From positions 635,834 through 699,833 of the forward strand of contig NZ_LMMR01000007.1 of NCBI RefSeq assembly GCF_001422325.1: DNA of 64,000 nt. Reading direction: 5' to 3'. The stretch is from Leifsonia sp. Leaf264 (GTDB taxonomy: Bacteria > Actinomycetota > Actinomycetes > Actinomycetales > Microbacteriaceae). The notes under the pieces are model-generated. The model ran no database searches. It saw only the letters and a list, made by a program, of their open reading frames with translations, and had not been told where the DNA came from. Below, in pieces: positions 7,450 through 16,367 of this stretch; positions within the stretch are counted from its first letter, which is position 1; every line of letters starts with the position of its first letter. The position numbers were made by a program, and so were the translations under genes.

Positions 7450-8694
7450 CTACACCCCGGCCGGGCTCAGGGCCGATGTCGAGTGGTCGGAGGCTGCATC
7501 CGGAGCCGAATCGGTCTCCTCGGGCTCGGCCGACACCAAGGCGGACTCGTCGAGCGGGGCGAGGTCGATGCGACGGCCGGTGCGCGAGCTCTCGAGACCG
7601 GCCTCGGCGAGCAGCATGCCGCGGGCGCCGGCGAGGAAGTCGTACTCGTGCGGGCCGTCTTCGACGACGTGGCGGATGAACTGCTCCCACTGGGTCTTGA
7701 AGCCGTTCTCGAACACGTCGTTGGTGGGCAGCTCCATCCAGTCGGCGTCGTAGTCGTGGGAGTCGGCCAGATCGGGGTTCCACACCGGCTTGGGCGTGGC
7801 GACGCGCGGCTGCACCTTGGCACCGAACAGGCCCACCACGGCCGAGCCGAGGGTGCCGTCGACCTGGAACTCGACCAGCTCGTCCCGGTTGACCCGCACC
7901 ACCCAGCTGGAGTTGAGCTGGGCGATGACGCCGCCCTCGAGTTCGAACACGGCGTAGGCGGAGTCGTCGGCGGTGGCCGTGTACGCGTCGCCGTTCTCGT
8001 CGACCCGGGTGGGGATGTGGGTGGCAGTGCGGGCGTAGACCGACTCGACCCGGCCGAACAGGTTCTCGAGCACGTAGCTCCAGTGCGGGAACATGTCGAC
8101 GACGATGCCGCCGCCGTCCTCCGAGCGGTAGTTCCAGCTGGGCCGCTGGGCGGGCTGCCAGTCGCCCTCGAAGACCCAGTAGCCGAACTCGCCCCGCACC
8201 GAGAGGATCTCTCCGAAGAAGCCGGAGTCGATCAGGCGCTTGAGCTTCTGCAGGCCCGGCAGGTAGAGCTTGTCGTGCACGACGCCGTTCTTGATACCCG
8301 CCGCCGCGGCGAGGCGGGCCAGCTCGAGGGACTCCTCGAAGCTCTCGGCGGTCGGCTTCTCGGTGTAGATCGCCTTGCCTGCCGCGATGGCCTTGCGGAT
8401 GGCGGCAGACCGGGCGCGAGTCACCAGGAAGTCGGAGTAGATCTGCCAGCGCGGATCGGCGAGGGCCTCGTCGAGGTTCGTGGTGTAGTTCTCGATGCCG
8501 TGCTTCGCGGCCAGCTCGGCGAGCTTCGCCTCGCTGCGACCCACGAGGATCGGCTCGACCTGCACCCGAGTTCCGTCGCTCAAGAGCACGCCGCCCTGCT
8601 CCCGGATCGCGAGGATCGAGCGCACCAGGTGCTGCCGGTAGCCCATGCGCCCGGAGACGCCGTTCATGATGATGCCGATTGTCTGCTCTGACAC
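7450..8694 (-). CDS. Gfo/Idh/MocA family sugar dehydrogenase
   Basis: This is a 414-residue NAD(P)-dependent dehydrogenase. The N-terminus (IIMNGVSGRMGYRQHL) forms the Rossmann loop, IYTEKPT is the EKP catalytic motif, and the substrate domain has GGGIVVDMFPHWSYVLENLFG. The GTG start is supported by a GAAGGAAG ribosome binding site 6-7 bases upstream. It heads the operon dehydrogenase-DUF993-sugar isomerase, and its promoter region carries an operator for the adjacent LacI regulator. It probably oxidises a sugar or glycoside imported by the ABC system at 10.2-13.4 kb; the exact substrate is unknown. Confidence 0.87.
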   Translation of the reverse strand: MSEQTIGIIMNGVSGRMGYRQHLVRSILAIREQGGVLLSDGTRVQVEPILVGRSEAKLAELAAKHGIENYTTNLDEALADPRWQIYSDFLVTRARSAAIRKAIAAGKAIYTEKPTAESFEESLELARLAAAAGIKNGVVHDKLYLPGLQKLKRLIDSGFFGEILSVRGEFGYWVFEGDWQPAQRPSWNYRSEDGGGIVVDMFPHWSYVLENLFGRVESVYARTATHIPTRVDENGDAYTATADDSAYAVFELEGGVIAQLNSSWVVRVNRDELVEFQVDGTLGSAVVGLFGAKVQPRVATPKPVWNPDLADSHDYDADWMELPTNDVFENGFKTQWEQFIRHVVEDGPHEYDFLAGARGMLLAEAGLESSRTGRRIDLAPLDESALVSAEPEETDSAPDAASDHSTSALSPAGV

Positions 8695-8746
8695 GTTCTG
8701 CTTCCTTCTGTGCTGGAACCCGGTTCGCCGCACGAGCTGGTTGTGC

Positions 8747-8761
8747 GGGAAAGCGTTTACC
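8747..8761. promoter_or_regulatory. LacI-type operator upstream of the 7.4-8.7 kb dehydrogenase operon
   Basis: GGGAAAGCGTTTACC is an imperfect palindrome centred on CG. The 13-mer TGTGCGGGAAAGC here is repeated exactly at the 9.93 kb site. It is one of three related sites around the LacI gene. Confidence 0.65.
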
Positions 8762-8842
8762 GGAGTGTAGATCAGAAATCGGCCGGTGCGCAACAGCGCG
8801 ATCGGCGGGGGTGGGCGAGGGTCCGGACGGTGCCGGCCGGGC

Positions 8843-9874
8843 TCAGCCCTTGCGGGGCGTGCTCGCTCGCAGGATGACCTCGGTGGCGATCGGGTCCTCC
8901 GGCGCACCGGTTCCGAGGGCGAGGGCGAGCGCGCGGGCGCCGACCTCCTCGAGCGGGATGCGCACGGTCGTGAGCGCGGGGGTCACGTCGCGCACGGTCG
9001 GGATGTCGTCGTAGCCGGCGACGGCGATGTCGACGCCGGGCGTGATGCCGGCATCCCGCAGCGCAGACATGGCACCCACCGCCATCACGTCGTTGACGGC
9101 GAAGACGAGGTCGAAGTCGGTGATGCGCGGGATGAGTTGTTCGGCTCCGGCGTAACCGCCGTCACGGGTGAAGGCTGTGACCGCGACGTCGGACTCGGGG
9201 AGCTCGAGCCCGTGATCCGCGAGCCCGGCGCGGAAGCCCGAGAGGCGATCGCTGGCAGTGCGGAGCTTCGCGGCCCCGGCGATGGCCGCGAACCGGCTGT
9301 AGCCGAGGCCCACGAGTTCGGACGCCAGCGCTCGGGCCCCGGCGTAGTTGTCGAGCAGCACGGTGTGGAACGGCGCCAGGCTCTGGCTGATGAGCGTGAC
9401 GCGCCCACCCGTCGCCTGGAAGGCCGTCAGCTCGGCCGTCAGCTGCTGCTCGTACTCATCGCCCACGACACGGGATCCGGCGAGGATGATGACGCGCGGA
9501 CGCTGGCCGCGCATGGCCCGCACCAGCTCGAGTTCACGACGGGTGTCGCGCTCGGTGGCGGCCATCGTCACGACGAGGCCGACCTCATCCGCGGCCCTGA
9601 TGACGCCGGCGGCGATCGACGAGAAGTACGGGTCGGAGATGTCGGCGACGAGCAGCGCGACGGTCATGGTGGAGCCCTTGGCGACGGCCTGGGCCGAGAG
9701 GTTGGGGGTGTACCCGAGGCGCGCCGCCGCCGTCAGCACCTTCTCGCGATAGGGCTCGCGCACCGTGCGGGCGCTGCCGTTGAGGCTGCGGGATGCGGTG
9801 GCCAGGGAGACCCCGGCCTCGCGGGCGACGTCGTGCAGTGTCGGGGGGTTCGCCGGCAGGTCGGACGACGTCAT
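8843..9874 (-). CDS. LacI family transcriptional regulator (local sugar regulon)
   Basis: This is a 343-residue repressor. The N-terminal helix-turn-helix reads TLHDVAREAGVSLATAS, with hinge region NLSAQAVAKG; a periplasmic-binding-protein-like effector domain follows, with the family signature VAGYDDIPTVRDVTPALTT. Sites matching GGGAAAGCRTATTCC lie in its own promoter, upstream of the 8.7 kb dehydrogenase operon and upstream of the divergent ABC importer. It therefore most likely represses all three units until the transported sugar or a product binds. The ATG at 9874 was chosen because the HTH begins right after it. Confidence 0.9.
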   Translation of the reverse strand: MTSSDLPANPPTLHDVAREAGVSLATASRSLNGSARTVREPYREKVLTAAARLGYTPNLSAQAVAKGSTMTVALLVADISDPYFSSIAAGVIRAADEVGLVVTMAATERDTRRELELVRAMRGQRPRVIILAGSRVVGDEYEQQLTAELTAFQATGGRVTLISQSLAPFHTVLLDNYAGARALASELVGLGYSRFAAIAGAAKLRTASDRLSGFRAGLADHGLELPESDVAVTAFTRDGGYAGAEQLIPRITDFDLVFAVNDVMAVGAMSALRDAGITPGVDIAVAGYDDIPTVRDVTPALTTVRIPLEEVGARALALALGTGAPEDPIATEVILRASTPRKG

Positions 9875-9927
9875 TCTCAGGCTCCTCTGTCGGTGCGCGA
9901 GCGGGATCTCGGCGCGGTCCGGTGTGC

Positions 9928-9943
9928 GGGAAAGCATATTCCC
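9928..9943. promoter_or_regulatory. LacI-type operator in the LacI gene's own promoter
   Basis: GGGAAAGCATATTCCC has 5-base arms and shares TGTGCGGGAAAGC with the 8.75 kb site. It lies about 55 bases upstream of the repressor ATG, which suggests autoregulation. Confidence 0.65.
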
Positions 9944-10064
9944 CCGGCGTCGTGATCGTGGCCGCATCCGCTCGCCATCCGAGCCGGAGCGGGTACCTTC
10001 GCCCGGTCGCTTCCGTCGCCTCGTACCCCTTACCGACGTGGAGGAGCGCTCTCCCGATTGGTGT

Positions 10065-10093
10065 TTGCGTCTCGCATGCCGACATGCTAGAAC
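10065..10093 (+). promoter_or_regulatory. Probable promoter of the 10.2 kb ABC importer operon
   Basis: TTGCGT (10065-10070) and TAGAAC (10088-10093) are 17 bases apart. The LacI-type operator at 10108 lies just downstream of the expected transcription start, a normal blocking position. The 327-base region 9875-10201 otherwise holds only these regulatory sites and an untranslated leader. Confidence 0.5.
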
Positions 10094-10107
10094 TGTCAGA
10101 ACGGTTC

Positions 10108-10122
10108 GGAATACGCTTTCCC
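10108..10122. promoter_or_regulatory. LacI-type operator upstream of the ABC importer operon
   Basis: GGAATACGCTTTCCC is the reverse complement of GGGAAAGCGTATTCC. It differs by one base from the 9.93 kb site and by two from the 8.75 kb site, so all three probably bind the LacI protein encoded at 8843-9874. Confidence 0.7.
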
Positions 10123-10201
10123 AAATCGTGAATCAACGGTGATTGAACAGGAGTGTGATCGTGATCACCATCAATGGACACCCCGCTGTGGAGGCTCTTC
10201 G

Positions 10202-11140
10202 ATGAGCGCCATCGGCGAACTCCGCAAGATCAGCACCGACAAGAAGACCAAGGCCGAGAAGAAGGCCGATCGTCGCGACAACAAGGCCGCCTACCTCTTC
10301 CTGGCCCCCTGGTTCCTCGGTCTCTCGCTCATCACGGTCGGCCCCATGCTGGTGTCGCTGTACCTCTCGTTCACGAAGTACAACCTGCTGCAGCCGCCCA
10401 AGTTCACGGGCCTGGAGAACTTCACCCGCATGCTCGGCGACGAGCGGTTGCACAACGCCCTCGGCGTCACCTTCGTGTACGTCTTCGTGTCGGTCCCGCT
10501 GCAGCTGGCGGCAGCCCTGGCCTTGGCGGTGCTGCTCGATCGCGGGCTGCGCGGACTCTCCTTCTACCGTTCGGTGTTCTACCTGCCGTCGCTGCTCGGC
10601 TCATCCGTGGCCATCGCCGTGCTGTGGAAGCAGGTCTTCGGATCCGAAGGCCTGGTCAACGTCTTCCTCGGGTTCTTCGGCGTGGAGGGGCAGAGCTGGA
10701 TCGCGAATCCATCGACGTCGCTCAGCACGCTCATCACACTGAACGTCTGGACCTTCGGCGCTCCGATGGTCATCTTCCTGGCCGGCCTCCGGCAGATCCC
10801 GACGATGTACTACGAGGCGGCCGAGGTCGACGGGGCGACGAAGTGGCAGCGGTTCTCCCGCATCACCCTTCCCCTGCTCACGCCGATCATCTTCTTCAAC
10901 CTCGTGCTGCAGATCATCCACGCGTTCCAGTCGTTCACGCAGGCCTTCATCATCTCGGGAGGAACAGGCGGGCCGGCCGACAGCACCCTGTTCTACACGC
11001 TGTACCTCTACAACCGAGGTTTCGCGAACTTCGACATGGGCTACGCCTCGGCTCTCGCCTGGGTGCTGCTGCTCATCATCGGGGCGTTCACCGCCATCAA
11101 CTTCTGGGCCTCCAAGTATTGGGTTTTCTACGATGACTGA
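10202..11140 (+). CDS. ABC sugar transporter permease (MalF-like)
   Basis: This is a 312-residue inner-membrane permease of carbohydrate importers (CUT1 type). A charged N-terminal tail rich in Lys is followed by about six transmembrane helices. The EAA loop that contacts the ATPase is seen as YEAAEVDGATKWQRFSRI near residues 203-220. The ATG has a GGAGG ribosome binding site about 8 bases upstream; a longer start at 10139 has none. Order in the operon is permease, permease, binding protein, with no ATPase gene. A LacI-type operator lies 80 bases upstream. Confidence 0.92.
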   Translation: MSAIGELRKISTDKKTKAEKKADRRDNKAAYLFLAPWFLGLSLITVGPMLVSLYLSFTKYNLLQPPKFTGLENFTRMLGDERLHNALGVTFVYVFVSVPLQLAAALALAVLLDRGLRGLSFYRSVFYLPSLLGSSVAIAVLWKQVFGSEGLVNVFLGFFGVEGQSWIANPSTSLSTLITLNVWTFGAPMVIFLAGLRQIPTMYYEAAEVDGATKWQRFSRITLPLLTPIIFFNLVLQIIHAFQSFTQAFIISGGTGGPADSTLFYTLYLYNRGFANFDMGYASALAWVLLLIIGAFTAINFWASKYWVFYDD

Positions 11141-12065
11141 AACAATCGAAGCTCCGACGTCGTCCTTCGTCGCCGTCGCCGGCGCGAACGCCACGATGGA
11201 TCCGCGCGAACGCCGCAGGCTGGCCCGGGCATCCGGCAAGCCGCGCTGGAAGAGCGTGATCAAGCACATCGTGCTCATCCTCGTGGGCCTGCTGATGCTC
11301 TACCCGGTCATCTGGCTGGTCGTCAGCTCACTGCGGCCCACCGACGAGATCTTCCGCAACCCGGGCATCATCTTCGACAGCTTCGAGGTCGAGAACTACA
11401 CGGTCGGCTGGAACACCCTCTCCGAACCGTTCAGCGTCTTCCTCATCAACTCGGTGCTCGTGGTGCTCGGCTGCATCGTCGGCAACCTGGTCTCGTGCTC
11501 GATGGCGGCCTACGCCTTCGCCCGACTCAAGTTCAGCGGCAAGCGCTGGTGGTTCGTGGTGATGCTCACCACGATCATGCTCCCCGTGCACGTGATCATC
11601 GTTCCGCAGTACATCCTGTTCAGCCAGCTCGGTTGGGTGAACACGTTCCTGCCGTTGATCCTGCCGAAGATCCTCGCGACAGACGCCTTCTTCATCTTCC
11701 TGATGGTGCAGTTCATCCGCGGCATCCCGACGGAACTCGATGAGGCCGCGCGCCTCGACGGATGCGGGCATCCGCGCATCTTCCTGCGCATCATCCTGCC
11801 GCTCATGGTCCCGGCCCTCGCGACCACCGCCATCTTCACCTTCATCTGGACCTGGAACGACTTCTTCTCGCAGTTGATCTATCTCACCAAGCCCAACATG
11901 TACACGATTCCGCTCGCACTCCGCTCCTTCATGGATGCGCAGTCGTCGACCTCGTGGGGCCCCATGTTCGCGATGAGCGTGGTCTCGCTCATCCCGATCT
12001 TCCTCGTCTTCCTGTTCGGTCAGCGCTACCTCATCAGCGGTATCGCGACCACGGGCGGCAAGTAG
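11133..12065 (+). CDS. ABC sugar transporter permease (MalG-like)
   Basis: This is a 310-residue second permease of the same importer, with about six transmembrane helices. The EAA loop reads DEAARLDGCGHPRIFLRI. A basic N-terminal tail precedes the first helix (HIVLILVGLLMLYPVIW). Its ATG overlaps the end of the first permease by 8 bases, so the two are translationally coupled and likely form a 1:1 heterodimer. The C-terminus ISGIATTGGK is typical of MalG-type proteins. Confidence 0.92.
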   Translation: MTETIEAPTSSFVAVAGANATMDPRERRRLARASGKPRWKSVIKHIVLILVGLLMLYPVIWLVVSSLRPTDEIFRNPGIIFDSFEVENYTVGWNTLSEPFSVFLINSVLVVLGCIVGNLVSCSMAAYAFARLKFSGKRWWFVVMLTTIMLPVHVIIVPQYILFSQLGWVNTFLPLILPKILATDAFFIFLMVQFIRGIPTELDEAARLDGCGHPRIFLRIILPLMVPALATTAIFTFIWTWNDFFSQLIYLTKPNMYTIPLALRSFMDAQSSTSWGPMFAMSVVSLIPIFLVFLFGQRYLISGIATTGGK

Positions 12066-12111
12066 TACCCAGCACCAACCGCACTGCACACACATACGAA
12101 AGGACAGCACT

Positions 12112-13428
12112 ATGAGAGGCAAGACTCGCGCGCGCAGCGTCGCCGCCGTGATCGCCACAGGCGTCGCCACCGCCCTGGTTCTGAGCGGATGTTCAGCCGG
12201 AGGCGGAGACGAGGCGCCGGAGCTCTCGGACAAGCCGGTGACCCTGCGCTTCACCTGGTGGGGCAACGACGCTCGCACAGCAGCCAGCCAGGAGGTGATC
12301 GCGGCCTTCGAGAAGGAGTACCCCAACATCACCATCGAGCCGCAGTTCACCGACTGGGCCGGCTACTGGGACAAGCTCGCGACGGAGACCGCCGCGAACG
12401 ACGCCCCCGACATCATCCAGATGGACGAGAAGTACATCGCCACCTACGGCGATCGCGGTGCCCTGCTCGACCTCTCGACGCTCGGTGATGCCGTCGACAC
12501 GTCCGACTTCCCCGACTCCGCGCTGGCGACAGGCAAGGTCGACGACGCCCTGTACGGCGTTCCGGTCGGACTCACGAGCTACTCGATCATGGCCAACCCC
12601 GCCCTGCTGGAGAAGGCCGGCGTCGAGGTTCCCGATGACAAGAGCTGGACCTGGGACGACCTCGCCGAGATCGGCGCCAAGGTCTCTGCGGCCGGCGGCG
12701 GAGCCGAGTGGGGCGTCGCCCCGTGGGGCTTCGAGGACGGCGGCCTGAACAACTGGGCCCGTCAGCACGGCGATGCGCTGTACACCGACGGCGAGGTCTC
12801 GATCAAGCCGGAGACGGTCTCCAGCTGGTACCAGCAGCTCCTCGACATGGTCGACGACGGCACGACGCCTCCCGCCTCGAACATCATCGAGAAGCAGAGC
12901 GGTGGCCTCGCCGAATCGTTCACGGCGACCAACACCGCGGCATTCGGACCGTGGTGGAACAGCCAGCTGACAGCTCTCTCCGACGCCAGCGGTTCGCCGC
13001 TGCAGTCGCTGCGGGTTCCGACGACGGATGGCAAGGCCGACGGCTCGGCGTACTACAAGCCGTCGATGTACTGGTCGATCTCGTCGCGCAGCGAGCACCC
13101 CGCTGAGGCCGCCGCCTTCGTCAACTTCCTCGCCAACAGCGAGGACGCGGCCGACATCCTGCTGACCGAGCGCGGTGTGCCCGCCAACGAGAAGATCCGC
13201 GCCTACATCGAGCCGAAGCTGTCGGACACCGACAAGGAGGTCGTGGCGTTCCTCGACGGTCTCTCCGAGGATGTCGGAGACGCCCCCGCGGTGACCCCTC
13301 CGGGCGGCAGCGCCATCGAGGCCCTGCTCAAGCAGTACACCGAGCAGGTGCTGTTCAAGCAGCTCACGCCCGACCAGGCCGCCGAGGGGTTCATCAAGGA
13401 CCTCAAGGACGCGATCGCGAACGCCTGA
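12112..13428 (+). CDS. Sugar ABC transporter substrate-binding lipoprotein
   Basis: This is a 438-residue extracellular solute-binding protein (family 1). The signal peptide ends at the lipobox LSGC, with Cys27 as the lipidated residue. The mature part starts with a short linker and RFTWWGNDARTA, the usual first strand. It captures the oligosaccharide or glycoside and delivers it to the two permeases just upstream. A GAAAGGAC ribosome binding site precedes the ATG by about 8 bases. It is the last gene of the importer unit, followed by a strong hairpin. Confidence 0.93.
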   Translation: MRGKTRARSVAAVIATGVATALVLSGCSAGGGDEAPELSDKPVTLRFTWWGNDARTAASQEVIAAFEKEYPNITIEPQFTDWAGYWDKLATETAANDAPDIIQMDEKYIATYGDRGALLDLSTLGDAVDTSDFPDSALATGKVDDALYGVPVGLTSYSIMANPALLEKAGVEVPDDKSWTWDDLAEIGAKVSAAGGGAEWGVAPWGFEDGGLNNWARQHGDALYTDGEVSIKPETVSSWYQQLLDMVDDGTTPPASNIIEKQSGGLAESFTATNTAAFGPWWNSQLTALSDASGSPLQSLRVPTTDGKADGSAYYKPSMYWSISSRSEHPAEAAAFVNFLANSEDAADILLTERGVPANEKIRAYIEPKLSDTDKEVVAFLDGLSEDVGDAPAVTPPGGSAIEALLKQYTEQVLFKQLTPDQAAEGFIKDLKDAIANA

Positions 13429-13433
13429 TGATC

Positions 13434-13471
13434 GGATGAAGGGGAGGCGAGGATTCGCCTCCCCTTCATCC
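13434..13471 (+). terminator. Terminator hairpin after the ABC importer
   Basis: A perfect 17 bp stem (left arm GGATGAAGGGGAGGCGA) has a GGAT loop. It begins 5 bases after the binding-protein stop codon. No T-run follows, which is common in high-GC actinobacteria. Some read-through into the next operon is possible. Confidence 0.8.
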
Positions 13472-13567
13472 GTCCCGTCCTGCTCCTCTCTTCAGGGCGA
13501 TGCTCTTCTTCTACGTTCCACCTCGACTCGTCTTCCCACCTCGACCCTGATCGGATTGACAGAACCC

Positions 13568-14683
13568 ATGGTCTATCGCACCGCGATCGTCGGAACCGGC
13601 GGCATCGCCGTCGCCCACATCGAAGGCATCCGCGCCCTGGGCGGACGGGCCGAGGTGAGCGCCGTCGTCGACATCGACACCGCCCGAGCCCGCGCCTTCG
13701 CCGAGACCTGGGGGATCGCCCGCGTGCACGCATCCGTCGACGAGATGCTCGCCGCCGAGAAGCCCGACCTCGTGCACATCTGCACTCCGCCCGGCTCGCA
13801 CCTTCCGCTCACCGCCGCCGTGCTGCGCGGCGGGTCGGTGCCGCTGGTCGAGAAGCCACCAGCGATGACCCTGGCTGAGATCGACGAGGCGATCGCCGTT
13901 GAGCGCGAGACCGGCAGGCAGGCCGTGGCCGTGTTCCAGCAGCGCTTCGGATCGGGCGCCGTGCGCCTTCGCCAGGCCGTCGCCGACGGCACCTTCGGGC
14001 GACCGCTCGTGGCCGTCTGCAACACGCTCTGGTATCGCGACGCCGAGTACTTCGCCGTGCCGTGGCGCGGAAACTGGGAGATCGAGGGCGGCGGCCCGAC
14101 GATGGGCCACGGCATCCACCAGTTCGACCTGCTGCTGTCGATCCTCGGTCCGTGGCAGACGGTGCGGGCCGTCGCCGCCCGTCAGGATCGCCCGACGGAC
14201 ACCGAGGACGTCTCGGCGGCCATCGTCACCTTCGAGAACGGCGCCATCGCCACGGTGCTAAACTCGCTGGTGTCGCCACGCGAGACGAGCTCGCTGCGCT
14301 TCGACTTCGAGCACGCGACGGTCGAGCTCGAGCACCTCTACGGCTACGGCGACGCCGACTGGCGGTTCACGCCGGCTCCGGGGAGCGAAGCGCTGGCCGA
14401 GTCGTGGTCCGGCGCCGGTGCTCGTGCCGCCGCATCCGAGGTGCGCAGTGGCCACGCCGCGCAGTTCTCCGCGATCTTCGATGCGCTGGATGCCGGACGC
14501 CCGGCCCCTGTCGGCCTCGACGACGCTCGCCAGACCATGGACCTGGTCGCCTCGATCTACGCCTCGGCTTTCGAGGACCGCACTGTCATCCGCGGGTCCA
14601 TCGACGCCGGTGATCCGTTCTACGCGTCGATGCTCGGCACCGGTGCTCCGTGGCTGACCGCCCTGACTGGAGCCACCGCATGA
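13568..14683 (+). CDS. Gfo/Idh/MocA family oxidoreductase (partner of DUF6807)
   Basis: This is a 371-residue NAD(P)-dependent dehydrogenase. The Rossmann motif is VGTGGIAVAHIEG (residues 9-21), the EKP motif is LVEKPPA, and the C-terminal domain has GGGPTMGHGIHQFDLLLS with the conserved His-x-x-His/Asp pattern. It heads a three-gene operon with a DUF6807 protein and a cupin, each overlapping by 4 bases, directly after the ABC importer. The same dehydrogenase plus DUF6807 pairing occurs as one fused protein at 18.1 kb, so this enzyme's product is probably handed to the DUF6807 protein. Confidence 0.87.
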   Translation: MVYRTAIVGTGGIAVAHIEGIRALGGRAEVSAVVDIDTARARAFAETWGIARVHASVDEMLAAEKPDLVHICTPPGSHLPLTAAVLRGGSVPLVEKPPAMTLAEIDEAIAVERETGRQAVAVFQQRFGSGAVRLRQAVADGTFGRPLVAVCNTLWYRDAEYFAVPWRGNWEIEGGGPTMGHGIHQFDLLLSILGPWQTVRAVAARQDRPTDTEDVSAAIVTFENGAIATVLNSLVSPRETSSLRFDFEHATVELEHLYGYGDADWRFTPAPGSEALAESWSGAGARAAASEVRSGHAAQFSAIFDALDAGRPAPVGLDDARQTMDLVASIYASAFEDRTVIRGSIDAGDPFYASMLGTGAPWLTALTGATA

Positions 14684-15624
14684 GCATCACCGTGACCCAC
14701 GAACTCGACAGCCACGTCGTCATCCGCGATGGCGATGTCGAGCTCGCTCGCTACACCTACCGGCCGGACACCGTGCAGCTGGAGTCGCCCAAGCCCTACC
14801 TGCATCCGTTGCGCACCCGCAGCGGTGACCCCGTCACGCTCTTCCGTCCGCACGACCATGTCTGGCACAAGGGCATCGCCTGGTCGCTGCCGCACGTGGG
14901 CGAGGAGAACTTCTGGGGCGGGCCAACCTACGTGCACGGCCAGTTCTACGTTCAGCTCGAGAACAACGGGCGTGCCGAGCACGAGCGCATGACCGAGCTC
15001 GTGGCGACGGCGGATGCCGCGACCATCGCGCACAGGCTGCGCTGGGTCACGCAGGGCGGGCAGCAGATCATCGAGGAGGACCGTCGGATCAGTGCTCATC
15101 TCGTCGATGACGCCTGGGTGCTCGTCTTCGAGACCGTGATGCGCAACACCTCCGAGGCCACGATCTCCATCGGATCACCCACGACCAAGGGGCGGGAGAA
15201 CGCCGGCTACGGCGGCCTGTTCTGGCGCGGTCCCCGGTCGTTCACCGGCGGCACCGTGCGCACTCCGCTCGGCGACGGGGGCGACGAACTGCGCGGATCC
15301 CGCCTGGAGTGGATGGGGTTCACCGGGCGTCAGGACGGCTCCGGCGGAACCTCCACGCTGGTGATCGTCGACGACACGGAGAATCCGCGGCATCCGCCCC
15401 AGTGGTTCGCACGCAGCGAGGAGTTCGCCTGCCTGTGCCCGGCGCCGTTCTTCAGCGAGGAGCTGGAGTTCGGAGCGGGGGAGAGCCTCCGCTTCCGCTA
15501 TGCCGTGGTGATCGCCGACGGCTACGGCGAGGAGGGCGGCGCGGCTCGCCTCGCCGATCTCGGGCGGGGCCTGCTCGCTGCGCGTCGTGCGGAGACGCGG
15601 GTTCTGGAGGACAGCCGTTCGTGA
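14680..15624 (+). CDS. DUF6807 family protein (formerly called PmoA)
   Basis: This is a 314-residue protein of the DUF6807 family, whose function is not known. It has no transmembrane segment, so the old methane-oxygenase label does not fit. Conserved His-rich segments are FRPHDHVWHKGIAW and ENFWGGPTY (about residues 63-81), then SIGSPTTKGRENAGYGGLFW. The same blocks occur in the C-terminal half of the fused protein at 18.1 kb. The ATG overlaps the dehydrogenase stop (ATGA). The His residues may form a metal or catalytic site acting on an oxidised sugar or glycoside. Confidence 0.85.
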   Translation: MSITVTHELDSHVVIRDGDVELARYTYRPDTVQLESPKPYLHPLRTRSGDPVTLFRPHDHVWHKGIAWSLPHVGEENFWGGPTYVHGQFYVQLENNGRAEHERMTELVATADAATIAHRLRWVTQGGQQIIEEDRRISAHLVDDAWVLVFETVMRNTSEATISIGSPTTKGRENAGYGGLFWRGPRSFTGGTVRTPLGDGGDELRGSRLEWMGFTGRQDGSGGTSTLVIVDDTENPRHPPQWFARSEEFACLCPAPFFSEELEFGAGESLRFRYAVVIADGYGEEGGAARLADLGRGLLAARRAETRVLEDSRS

Positions 15625-16346
15625 CCGATGCCGCCTTCCCCGGGGGAACCAGCGTCACCCGGTTGAACGTCTACACGGATGCCGCCCCCGACGCGCTGCA
15701 CGGCGGAACGCCGCACCTGCACACGGTGTCCACCGAGGCCTACATCGTGACGGCCGGCTCGGGGGAGCTGCAGACCATCGACCGCGCGGGCTTCCACCTC
15801 GCCCCCTTGAGTGCCGGGAGCGTCGTCTGGTTCGGCGCCGGCACCATCCACCGCGCGATCAACCTCGGCGGACTCGAGGTGACTGTGATCATGTCGAACG
15901 CGGGCCTGCCCGAGGCTGGAGACGCCGTCATGACGTTCCCGGCTTCCGTGGTGACGGATGCCGCGCGCTACGCCGAGGCTGCCACGCTGCCGGATACATC
16001 CCTCGATCGAGCGGCCGCTGCCTCGGCTGCGGCCCGCCGTCGTGACCTCGCGGTGGAGGGCTTCGAGGCGCTGCGCGATGCTGCCGTCGCTGGGGACGGG
16101 GCTGCGCTCGAGGAGTTCTACGCCTCGGCGGTTCGACTCGTCTCAGCGCGGGCCGACGGCTGGCGTGAGCTCTGGGAGGAGCGGGTGCTCGCTGACGTGG
16201 CACGCACTCGAGGCCTGCTCGACGATCTGGCCGCGGGTCGCGTCGCGCAGCTCGGACTGAGCGGCGCGACCGCGGCCCAGCCCCACGAGGGCGAGCCGAA
16301 GTTCGGCATGTGCGGGTTGCTGCGCACCTACGACATCAGCGTGTGA
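15621..16346 (+). CDS. Cupin domain protein
   Basis: This is a 241-residue protein with an N-terminal cupin barrel. The metal-type motif is visible as GGTPHLHTVSTEAYIV (cupin motif 1) and VVWFGAGTIHRAINLG (cupin motif 2). The C-terminal half (from about residue 125) is helical and ends in CGLLRTYDIS. The GTG start overlaps the DUF6807 stop (GTGA). Cupins in sugar clusters are often isomerases, epimerases or sensors; here it may process the product of the dehydrogenase and DUF6807 protein. A specific reaction cannot be assigned. Confidence 0.82.
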   Translation: MTDAAFPGGTSVTRLNVYTDAAPDALHGGTPHLHTVSTEAYIVTAGSGELQTIDRAGFHLAPLSAGSVVWFGAGTIHRAINLGGLEVTVIMSNAGLPEAGDAVMTFPASVVTDAARYAEAATLPDTSLDRAAAASAAARRRDLAVEGFEALRDAAVAGDGAALEEFYASAVRLVSARADGWRELWEERVLADVARTRGLLDDLAAGRVAQLGLSGATAAQPHEGEPKFGMCGLLRTYDISV

Positions 16347-16367
16347 GTCTCTGCCCGGAGCGCCGCT

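Noticed and set aside
14680..15624. Methane monooxygenase subunit PmoA
   Set aside because: The family was once given this name, but the protein is soluble, has no membrane helices, and has no PmoB or PmoC partner. It is DUF6807.
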